DNA from: Charina bottae
Taxonomy: Eukaryota > Chordata > Lepidosauria > Squamata > Charinaidae
DNA: 64,000 nt
Reading direction: 5' to 3'
Assembly (NCBI GenBank): GCA_023362775.1
Contig: JALMGJ010000004.1
Span: 36,968,929 to 37,032,928, forward strand
Every line of letters begins with the position of its first letter. The first letter of the stretch is position 1. The notes beneath the pieces were generated by a model. The model was given only the letters and a program-made list of their open reading frames with translations. It was not told the origin of the DNA and did no database searches. Positions 22,151 to 34,100 of this stretch are shown in pieces. A program made the position numbers and the translations under genes.

Positions 22151-25100
22151 GCGGCAAAGTACTGTTGAGGCAAGAGCTCCAGGAAGATTGATAAATATGC
22201 CTTGAACTGCATAAAAATGGCAACACTTGCTTCCCACTGCTAACTGGCCTTGTTATGTATGTATGTATGTATGTATGTGCCTTCAAGTGAGTTTTTGACT
22301 TCTAGTGGCTGCCTGGACAAGTCCCTGCAGTTTTGGGGACTTGGAACTGGTCCCCATCTGTTCTCCACTGGGTTGAAAAGAACATGGTGCAAGCCTGAAG
22401 ATAGGGCCTGTCTGTCTTCATGGATCTAAAATACATTGGAGCATCATCATTCCAGTACAAGTTTATTGGAAAAAATTGTTCTACATAGCGTGGTGTAGGG
22501 ATTAATGTGATAAGCAAAACACTGGTGAGGCTTAGATTCAAATTCCTTTGTTTGATTTCTATCTGCTGCAGTCAGAAGACTCTCCATGAAAATTACTTGT
22601 TAATCTTCGCCATATCAGAATTTCTCAGCTTAACCCAACTCTCAGGGTTGTTGCAGAAACAAGATGCAGGGAGGAGTGAATTCTGTGTATAGCTCATTGG
22701 TTAGAAGATAGGATATGAATATAATAAATATAATATATATATATTTGTTTCCTAATAAATTGTAACTGTTTTTAACTCCTAAAAACAGCAACAGTATCAA
22801 AGCGCTCTATTTTGGGCAGATAAAGTAGCATCATTGTCCCATGGTAAGTTGCATATTTTATATTACATGTGTATGTGTTTTAAAAAATTACTTTGTACTC
22901 TTCTTTTAATTACTTTTCCTTTCCTATATACTGTATTTTGATGAACTACCAAGATTGGCTATTCTAGCTGGGAATGTTGAGAACTGTTCGGTCATACAGA
23001 TAGTCCTCTCTTACCGACCATTCGAAGTTACAGTGGTGTTGAAAAAGTAACTTTATGGCCCGTTTATCACCATTTACGACCTTCACAGCGTCCCTTAGTC
23101 ACGCGATCATCATTATAGTCAGTACGCGTTATCCTGTGCCTGACCTGTGATTTTTTCTTTTTTCCCCTTTGCAGAGCGGAGTGATTGGAGAGAAAGGGAT
23201 TGCAAGAAAGTAAGCTGTTTGCTCTTCTATACATTGAAAGCAATGCGATTGCACTGGCAGCCTGGGGCTGGGAGCCGTGGGCATGCTATACAAGCAGCTT
23301 ATAGTACTCTCTTGAAATCTCTTTATCTCCAATTTCTCTGCACTGCAAGGGGGATAGGGAGAAAAAAAGCAAGCGATTTCTGCAGGCAATCTCTCCTTTG
23401 CTTGACCCTTTCCCGCTGCCAGCGCGATTGCATTGCTCTCAATGTGTAGAACAGCAAACAGCTTACTCTCTTGAAATCTCTCTCTCCATTCACTCCACTC
23501 TGTGAGGGGGGATGGGGAGAAAAAAAACAAGCGATTTCTGTTGGCAATCTCCTTTGCCTGACCTTCCCCCCTTGCAGAGCAGAGAGATTGGAGAGGGATT
23601 TCAAGAGAGTAAGCTGTTGCTCTTCTACACATTGAGAGCAATGTGATTGCGCTGGCAGCAGGAAAGGGTCAGGCAAAGGAGAGATTGCCTACAGAAATTG
23701 CTTCCTTCTCCCCCCCCCCACAGAGCAGAGAGATTGGAGAGAAAGAGATTTTAAGAGTACTGTAAGCTGTTTGTGTAGTGCACCTGTGGCTCCCAGCCCC
23801 GGGCTGTGGCATGATTGCACTGCTTTCGATGTGTACAAGACAATAAGGAGGCACTCAAGCATTCCAAAGGGCGGGACAGTGGTTAGGAGGCAAACAAAAG
23901 CCAAAGGTGTGAAACTAAGTAGTCTTGTCTCTATCCAGAAAGCTCAGTTGTGATCATGTGATTTCCCACTTACTGACTGCTGCACTTAGTGGTGGAGTTG
24001 CTGGTCCCAATTAGGGTCGTTAATTGAGGACTACCTGTACAATCTGCATTCTTGATTTGCAGGAGTTAAAATCTCTGTCACTATATCATGTACAGTCGGT
24101 ATAGTAGCTTTGTGTAGGTGCCATGGTTTTTGATGCTTAGTTCACAATGGAGTGCCTATTTTGCTTCCATATGATTGCATTGTTTATGCAGATGCATGTG
24201 AATCTCAACACTAAGAATTTATGAAGGAGCTCAATTTATATGTGATAGAAATGCTGTGGATAAAATAAATAATCAGTGTGTATTGTATTATGAATTAATA
24301 GTTACATGCAAATAAATTACAACTGATAAGCTATGTGTAATATTAATCATCTTGGAAAACCTGTATGATTATTTTTAGAAGATGCACAAGACATTTACTG
24401 GTTGGCTCAGTGTCTTTACCTTACATCACAGTATCACAGGGCAGCACATGCCCTTAGGTCAAGAAAATTAGATAAGGTAAGAAACCACAGATGTAGTACT
24501 TCAACTTAAAAGTTTTTACTTTATAGCATGAGTGGGAACCTTTTTCCCTGGTTGGGATACAGTGGGGCAAAAAAGTATTTAGTCAGCCACCAATTGTGCA
24601 AGTTCTCCCACTTAAAAATATGAGAGAGGCCTGTAATTGACATCATAGGTAGACCTCAACTATGAGAGACAAAATGAGAAAACAAATCCAGACAATCACA
24701 TTGTCTGATTCGGAAAGAATTTATTTGCAAATTATGGTGGAAAATAAGTATTTGGTCACCTACAAACAAGATTTCTGGCTCTCATAGACCTGTAACTTCT
24801 TCTTTAAGAGGCTCCTCTGTCCTCCACTCATTACCTGAAGTAATGGCACCTGTTTGAACTTGTCATCAGTATAAAAGACACCTGTCCACAACCTCAAACA
24901 GTCACACTCCAAACTCCACTATGGTGAAGACCAAAGAGCTGTCGAAGGACACCAGAAACAAAATTGTAGACCTGCACCAGGCTGGGAAGACTGAATCTGC
25001 AATAGGCAAGCAGCTTGGTGTGAAGAAATCAACTGTGGGAGCAATAATTAGAAAATGGAAGACATACAAGACCACTGATAATCTCCCTCGATCTGGGGCT

Positions 25101-28100
25101 CCACGCAAGATCTCACCCCGTGGGGTCAAAATGATCACAAGAACGGTGAGCAAAAATCCCAGAACCACACGGGGGGACCTAGTGAATGACCTGCAGAGAG
25201 CTGGGACCAACGTAACAAAGGCTACCATCAGTAACACACTACGGCGCCAGGGACTCAGATCCTGCAGTGCCAGACGTGTCCCCCTGCTTAAGCCAGTACA
25301 TGTCCGGGCCCGTCTGAAGTTTGCTAGAGAGCATTTGGATGATCCAGAAGAGGATTGGGAGAATGTCATATGGTCAGATGAAACCAAAGTAGAACTGTTT
25401 GGTAGAAACACAACTCGTCGTGTTTGGAGGAGAGAGAATGCTGAGTTGCATCCAAAGAACACCATACCTACTGTGAAGCATGGGGGTGGCAACATCATGC
25501 TTTGGGGCTGTTTCTCTGCAAAGGGACCAGGACGACTGTTCTGTGTACAGGAAAGAATGAATGGGGCCATGTATCGTGAGATTTTGAGTGCAAACCTCCT
25601 TCCATCAGCAAGGGCATTGAAAATGAAACGTGGCTGGGTCTTTCAGCATGACAATGATCCCAAACACACCGCCCGGGCAACGAAGGAGTGGCTTCGTAAG
25701 AAGCATTTCAAGGTGCTGGAGTGGCCTAGCCAGTCTCCAGATCTCAATCCCATAGAAAACCTTTGGAGGGAGTTGAAAGTCCGTGTTGCCCAGCGTCAGC
25801 CCCAAAACATCACTGCTCTAGAGGAGATCTGCATGGAGGAATCGGCCAACATACCAGCAACAGTGTGTGCCAACCTTGTGAAGACTTACAGAAAACGTTT
25901 GACCTCTGTCATTGCCGACAAAGGATATATAACAAAGTATTGAGATGAACTTTTGATATTGACCAAATACTTATTTTCCACCATAATTTGCAAATAAATT
26001 CTTTTCGAATCAGACAATGTGATTGTCTGGATTTGTTTTCTCATTTTGTCTCTCATAGTTGAGGTCTACCTATGATGTCAATTACAGGCCTCTCTCATCT
26101 TTTTAAGTGGGAGAACTTGCACAATTGGTGGCTGACTAAATACTTTTTTGCCCCACTGTATATTTGCTAGGAATAATGTGTTAAGAGTCTGATGCCAGCA
26201 ACAGGAGAAGCTGGGGATAAAAATTAGTTCAGCCACTGTCACTTATGGAAATGCTACCACTGTTATTTCTTCTTCTCTCTTTCCCACAGACGTATCTCTC
26301 CCAACTGTGCTAGAGTTTTGCATTTGGGGAAAAGCTTCTCATTTATTGATATGCCGTATGGGTCAATTTAGAAATTAGGGTTCGATAGCTTTAAGAATAT
26401 AGCTCTAATCCAAGGTGGGTTTCTGCACTTCTATTCTGCATTGATAAAAAAATATCTATTTAGAGTTATCTTTTGAAAATGGAATCTGTAGGTAGAGTGC
26501 CCTCAGTATGGGTCGAACAATAGAAGATGTGGGTGCATTGGTTATAAAAACAAACCAGTATAAGAAGGAAGATCAAAATTTTGAATATTGACTACAAGCA
26601 CCTAGAGATATAGGATTCTTTTGGTAATTTGCTTAAAGCCAGAAAACATCTTTATAAGTGCAAAAAAGATAGTTCACTTAAGTTACAGAAGAAATTATAA
26701 AACAGAATGAATGTAGAACTGGATAAAATTGAATAAATAAGAGATACAAAGGGCATATTGATCATCAAGTCCTCTTAATACAGTACATCTTGAACTGAAA
26801 ACTAATTTGAGCTTCTGTTTTCTTTAGTTACATGAAGCATGTCAATACCTTGCAGCTAGATGTCATGTAAGTATTTAGTGACATACAACACACTTCCAGT
26901 AAGTTGCCAATGAGAATAAGAAAATTCCCAAATCAAAATTTGATTTTTGTCTAGCTCCTAATTTTAAGTAAGCTACAGTTCAGATGATAGTTTAAGCACT
27001 ATAATTTTCTTAAACCTGTGCCCAGTAAGGATGCAGAACTATTAACAACACTGAATTAATACAAATACTTTATGTCCTGTCCTGAACATTTGTAGCTAAG
27101 TAAGGTGGTGTAGGAGCAGGAGAATAAATGGCTATCTTCAGTTTCTTTCTGAAGATGTTAGTTTTTAGAGGAAAATAGGGAAGTGGGGAGTGGAATTAAA
27201 AGGCATGGGTAAGATAATTAGGATTCAAAGAATGGAACAAGTGAGTAAAAATTGAAGAATTGTATAGATTATGAGGTTGAGGTAAGATTTAAATCTAGTA
27301 TAATGGGGAGTGGATAGATGAATGAATGTAGAGTTGTCTTTGAATGTATAATGTGTAAACCAGTTAAGTAATACTTTTTTATTTTCTACGGACTGCTGCT
27401 TTAATCATAAATGTTCATACTTTGAGTTTCTCTGTGTAGTATGCTGCAAAAGAATATCAGCAGGCTCTTGATATACTTGACATGGAAGAACCAATCAACA
27501 AAAGACTGTTTGAAAAATACTTGAAGGATGAAAACGTAGTGAAAGACTGTTCTAATGACTGGGAAATTTCACAAACTTCAGTAAGTGTTATAAAAAAAGC
27601 ATGGGAGGAATATTAGAAGATCTAACTTTAGCTAAATAAAAATAAAGTATTTTAGAAATCTTCATTGTGTCTATATACACCCATACTTTATTCATGCCGA
27701 CTTCAGCCTGATGCCCTCTAGAAAGCGGTTGTAGTCCCAACAAAACTGGAGGGCCCTAAGAGGGGGAAAGCAGTCTTACAGTAAAAGGCAACTAGTAGGT
27801 ATAATATTTTTACTTAATTCCTAATTTAATAGCACATGAACCAATTTGTAGAGCAGTGCTTTCTAAAGTACCGCCGTTGGCGACACACCAACGGCGGGGG
27901 CATGCATGGCGGGGTGGGGGCGTGCGCAGCGGCGGCCTCTAAAACGCGGAAGCGCTGATGGCACGCTGCTGCTGCCATACACCCCCCCGCTGCCGCTTCC
28001 GGGTTGTGTGGCGGCACGCCAGACTCTGTGTTGCGACACACTAAAGTGTCGTGACACACAGTTTGAAAAGCTGTGTTGTAGAGCTTTATGTTAAAAGTCT

Positions 28101-31100
28101 GTTCAAAGCCACGTACGTATATCAAAGATTTTCAGTGTATTTCTCAGATGTAATTTGTGCTCAAATTCAAACTGAAAACACTGATTTAGTCTCTGGACTC
28201 TAATCATTCTTTCTTATTAGATCAAGAGCTCTATTTGCCTTTTGAGAGGGAAGATCTATGATGCTCTTGATAACAGAACCCTAGCAACATTCAGCTACAA
28301 AGAGGCTTTGAAACTTGATGTTTACTGCTTTGAAGCATTTGACCTTTTAACTTCACACCACATGTTAACAGCAGAAGAAGGTTTGGATAGCATTTTTTTC
28401 TTCACATCATTAAAAAAAACCCGTTTATACAACATTTTGTATATAAAACCCATTATCTGGTTAGCATATACCACTTAGCTTCACTAATCCTTTTTACAAG
28501 ATTCAGGCTTTAGAACATTGCTGATAAGCCCTTCTTTTTTGGTTGAGGGAAGTTCCTCATCCAAAAGGTGAGCTACAAGATTTTGGAGTGGAGATTTTAT
28601 CTTATGTAAGTTTTGGCCGTCTTGTCCCCTGGCAAAGGATTCTATGTGAATGGATTTTTGAAGAATGATTATATCCTGCAATCCCACAAGGAAAGGAGTC
28701 ACACTGTTTTATTCCTGCTCAGGTATCAAGGTTTGTCTGGTTCTCCAGTTTATTCATCTCTGGATGCAGAAGTAGTAGAACATGTTTATGTCTGGAATAA
28801 AGTATTTGTCTTAGGTGATAGGTTGCGAGGAAACAAAGGGCAGAGAAACTTCAGAGAAAGAGTCTAAGCTCTAACAGTTAGGGAGAGCATCAGTGTACTT
28901 TGAGAATTTGTGGGTAACATATATACAGTCAGGTACAATAAGATGCATTATTGTGATGCCTTTTCACTGAACCTGAGATTTGCTGCATTAGCAAGTAAGC
29001 ACTAGGGGAAAGATTTGCCAATGGCTGCTTTTCTCTGTGTCATAAAACAAGTGGCTGAGATTGTAGTGACTAACCCTAACTCTGATATATGAAAAAATAG
29101 GAACATTCAGATGTTATAAAGTTTTTAAATCTTTTGTCTATATACCTACATTTTACTAGAATCTGCTTCTGAATTTACTTTCAGAAAAAGAACTACTTGA
29201 ATCTCTACCTCTTAGAAAACAGTGCACAGAAGAAGAACAAGTATTACTGCATTTTCTGTTTGAGAACAAATTAAAAAAGGTATTTTTACTTAAAATAAGA
29301 TAAATATTAAGCATAAGTTCAATAAGATACTGCTCATATATTGCCATTTCATGTATTCTGAATCAGTTAGAACCTACTCTTCAGAAACACTCAATAATAA
29401 GGGTCCAAAAGGTAAATGCAAGATGAGTGTTGCATAAGGTGATGATATGAAATGGATCTGTTTTCTCTGACAAGTTTTACTATATTTCTGAGCTGCTATT
29501 TGTTTCTCAACTGAATTTTCTTCTGTCTTTCAGTACAATAAACCTAGTGAAACACTGATTCCTGAATCTGTAGATGGTCTTCAAGATAATCTCGATGTAG
29601 TGGTGTCTTTAGCAGAAAGACATTATTATAACTGTGATTTTAAAATGTGCTACAAACTTACTTCTGTGTAAGTATTTGCATTTGTGATATAGAATTTATT
29701 TGTGATCATTCCTACATATTTTAGCATACTTATTAAATAATTGTTTATCTTGTTTATTAAAATGGTTAAAAGCTATCTGTTTTAGTTTAAAACAATAAAG
29801 CAATTAATTACATGCTTATATTCTATGTTATGTTGGATTCAGTTAAGGATTTGTAATGCAGTCCTAGAAAGGGTTGTAGGGCAGAGAATTAGAATACGTG
29901 GAGGTACCCCTTCCCTAGCTTCTGGTCGTGGAGAGGAGCTTCACCCATGGAGAGCTCTATGAGGATGAGGCCACTCTGGGCAGCCGTGACAGAAGGTCCT
30001 GAAACAGGAGGTTGTGAAGACAGGCCCACCTATCCAACAGTTCTCTAGTATCAGGCACTTGACCTATGGCATTCTGGAATGGGAATAGGAATATTCTGTT
30101 CTATTCTAATCAACAGTAATGATGAAAGCATTTTATAGGGGCACAAAATCAATAATCCCTGGAATTCCAGTTTAAGCATAGTAGTTGTTCTAAGGAGGAA
30201 ATAACAGATGAGGAAAGGATAAAGCACCTCTATTTCCCGTTTACACTGCTGTAAATGAGCATGCCAGTTGCAGCTATTTTTCTTTCGATGAATGACTACC
30301 TGGCTTTCCAAGGTTTCATAGCTATAGAATCTTTGTTCCTGGCTAAGGAATGAGAGAATTTGAATGAAACTGAATATTTGGGATTATGTGTTTTAAGAAA
30401 CTAGTCCTTTAGGTTTTCCTCTGGGCACTTTAGAGGATGGGAGGATACAAAAGTAACAAATTCTATAATTCTACAATCTGCAGATCAATAGCGATGATTT
30501 AGTTATGGTTGAAGTAACTTATTAAAAATTATAAGGTCTTATTTGGACTTATTTTTAGAGTAATGGAAAAGGATCCATTCCATGCCAGTTGTTTACCTGT
30601 ACATATTGGGACACTTGTGGAGCTGAATAAAGCAAATGGTGAGGAACTGTTTTATACTTTTTGAAAATGAGCAAATTATTTTTAAAAATTTCCAGGCATT
30701 TTCTTTGTTGCTTTAGTTGTGACTCATGAACAGGCCCCTTGTATCTAATTAAATAAATTAAATTTAGGAACCTAAGTTGCGTAGTACTGAACTTGGAAGT
30801 AGTATGTCCTAATTCAAATCTCCAGTCAACCATGAACCTTGTTGGATGATCTTGGTGCTTAATTTACTTCACTGGGTGGGGATAAAATGAATCATTATAC
30901 TGTCCTTAAAGAACATAATATATAAGACCTTTAGTGTCCTCTCATTTGTTTCAGAGTCCAGCATATATAGTGGATCTTCGGATGATAAAACTAATTGGAA
31001 GATGGCTGGAGTATAGTTGATTGAAATCTTGACTTAAATGCAATTGAACATGGATAGACAACAGACTATATTGTTGTTTATCACATGGCAATAAAAAAAC

Positions 31101-34100
31101 CCAAAATTTTGTTATGTGTCATATTCCTGATTGCCACCCTGCAAAATTGGTCTTGTATTTCAGTGGGTTTTAATATCTTGCCCTACAGATGCAGTGTTGG
31201 AACTCACAACCATTCTTAACTCAGTTGCAAAGAGTTTTAGAGATAAAATCACTCGTCTCCATAACGATCTGGTTGTTAACAATTAATGCAAGTCCAAATG
31301 AAATGTATGGGAACCTTCCTAATCTGGTTTTGTGGAATTAGTTTAGTTTTTGGGGCCTGAAGATGTGAACAAGATGCTTGAGACTATGTGTCAAATACAT
31401 GTCCCCTTAATCTCTTCAATTCATGATTTGGTCTTGCTGAACTGAACTTGATGATCCAAAATAGGGTAAATACTTTTTTGCAAGAAGTGTGAGTACCATA
31501 TACTTTGAAGAAAGTGGGAGTGCTCTTACTTCCCAAGAAATAAACTCTGGATCTTTGGGTTATAACAGCCCAATCACTAGCAGTCTACCCTTTCAAGTAC
31601 CTCAATCCATATCCATTCATCGCCCACTTATTTTTGACTGTATCTCTTCTTGTTTTACCTGAGAAACTTTTGAAGTCCTCTGTTCCCACTGCATTCAACT
31701 TATTACCCAATTCTCACTTCCAAAACCAAAGTGAGCAGAAACATGTTTCATACATAGCCATTTACAGTTATTTTGAGAAAAAATCATTCCTTGCCACAGA
31801 CCTTCTAGTATAATTCTACCACCATTTGCACATCTTAAAAAATAAGCTTTTTCATCTTTTGAAAGTATTCTACCAATTCATTTACCGTTTATGTATAGCA
31901 TCATTGGCATTTTGTTGTTGTTCAGTCGTTTAGTCGTGTCCGACTCTTCGTGACCTCATGGACCATAGCACGCCAGGCCTTCCGGTCCTCAACTGTCTCC
32001 TGGAGTTTGCTCAAGTTCATGTTCATTGCATCGGTGATGCTATCTAACCATCTCATCCTCTGCCGTCCCTTCTTTTGCCTTCAGTCTTTCCCAGCATCAG
32101 GGTCTTTTCCAGTGAGTCCTCTCTTCGCATTAGGTGGCCAAAATATTTGAGCTTCAGCTTCAGTATCTGTCCTTCCAATGAGCAGTCAGGGTTGATTTCC
32201 TTTAGGATTGACTGGTTTGACCTCTTTGCAGTCCAAGGGACTCTTAAGAGTCTTCTCCAGCACCACAGTTTGAAAGCATCAGTTCTTCGGCGCTCACCCT
32301 TCCTTATGGTCCAACTCTCACAGCCATACATTATTACTGGAAAAACCATAGCTTTGATTATACGGACCTTTGTCGGCAAGGTGATGTCTCTTCTTCCTGA
32401 TATGTTGTCTAGGTTTGCCATAGCTTTCCTCCCAAGGAGCAAGCGTCTTTTAACTTCATGGCTACAGTCACTGTCTGCGGTGATCTTGGAGCCCAAGAAA
32501 ATAAAATCTGTCACTCCTTCTATTTCTTCCCCTTCTATATGCCAGGAAGTGATGGGACCAGATGCCATGATCTTTGTTTTTTTTAATGTTGAGTTTCAAG
32601 CCAGCTTTTGCACTCTCCTCTTTCACCCTCATCAAGAGGCTCTTTAGTTCCTCTTCGCTTTCTGCCATTAGGGTGGTATCGTCTGCATATCTGAGGTTGT
32701 TGATATTTCTCCCAGCAATCTTAACTCTGGATTGTGATTCATCCAGCCCGGCATTTCTCACGATGTACTCTGCATATAAGTTAAATAAGCAGGGCGACAA
32801 TATACAGCCTTGTCATACTCCTTTCCCAATTTTGAACCAATCAGTTGTTCCATGTCCGGTTCTTACTGTTGCTTCTTGACCCGCGTACAGGTTTCTCAGG
32901 AGACAGGTAAAGTGGTCTGGTACTCCCATCTTTTTAAGAATTTGCCACAGTTTGTTGTGATCCACACAATCAAAGGCTTTAGCATAGTCAATGAAGCAGA
33001 AGTAGAGGTTTTTCTGGAACTCTCTTGCTTTTTCCATGATCCAGCGAATGTTGGCAATCTGATCTCTAGTTCCTCTGCCTCTTCGAAACCCAGCTTGCAC
33101 TTCTGGTAGTTCTCGGTTCACATACTGCTGAAGCCTAGCTTGTAGGATTTTGAGCATAACCTTGCTAGCAAGTGAAATGAGCGCAATTGTACGGTAGTTT
33201 GAACATTCTTTGGCATTGCCCTTCTTTGGAATTGGAACGTAAACTGACCTTTTCCAATCCTGTGGCCACTGTTGAGTTTTCCAAATTTGTTGGCATATTG
33301 ACTGCAGCACTCAATCATTGGCATGCAAAAGCACAATCATTCAAGCCCCCAACCAATATACCTTTAATATCCACAGGAACAGTCCAATCTTGTCTTACTT
33401 CCTACTTATTTGCTAAGCATTCTATTTTTCTCTCTCACATGATTTACTGCAATGATTTACATTCTTACTGCATTCAGCGACTAATCTTCAACTCCATATT
33501 TGTGCAAATATGTGTCCCATAATCCAATATTTTTCTAAATCAACAAATATGCAATAAACTTTCTGTCTCTCATTGATACTTTCTCAGTGACCTGCTGAAG
33601 AGAGACAGTCTGGTCTGTATATCCCTTGCCTGCCATAATGAAGCCATGCTTCATTCCCAAAGTTTGCTCAAAGTTAAGCTACTGGATTTCAACCAGAATT
33701 CTTCCAAATGCTTTCCCAGGAACATTTAACAAATTAATAATCCTGTAGTTACTGCATTCACTCTTGTTACTTTCTCTTTTTTGCAAGGGAACAATAATGG
33801 CATTATTCCAGTTGTCAGGCACAAGTGCAGTCTTCACACATATGTTAAACGAGTTGGACAGCCACCCCATAAACTGACTACCAGGTAGTCCTCAACTTTT
33901 ATGTTATGACCTGTAGTTACAACAATAAACTTATTTACTTATTTACTTGTCCTCAACTTATGACCATTCGTTCAGCAACTGTTTGAAGTTACGATGGTGC
34001 TGAACGAGTGGTGGTTATGAACTGTCCTCGAAGTTCAGGCCATCCCAGCAACCCCACGGGCACATGATCACGATCTGGGCGCTTGGCAACCAGGCAGGGA

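Noticed and set aside
21865..22286. Open frames antisense to and downstream of CDC16 exon 1
   Set aside because: By-products of the CpG island; intronic and without family similarity.
23129..23904. Overlapping reverse frames of 117-170 codons
   Set aside because: They repeat the same motifs in shifted frames and lie within the repeat-built MITE interior.
24902..25570. 222-codon reverse frame
   Set aside because: Shadow of the Tc1 transposase on the opposite strand.
28484..28867. Open frames after CDC16 exon 6
   Set aside because: Intronic, no similarity to CDC16 or any family, and no splice signals linking them.
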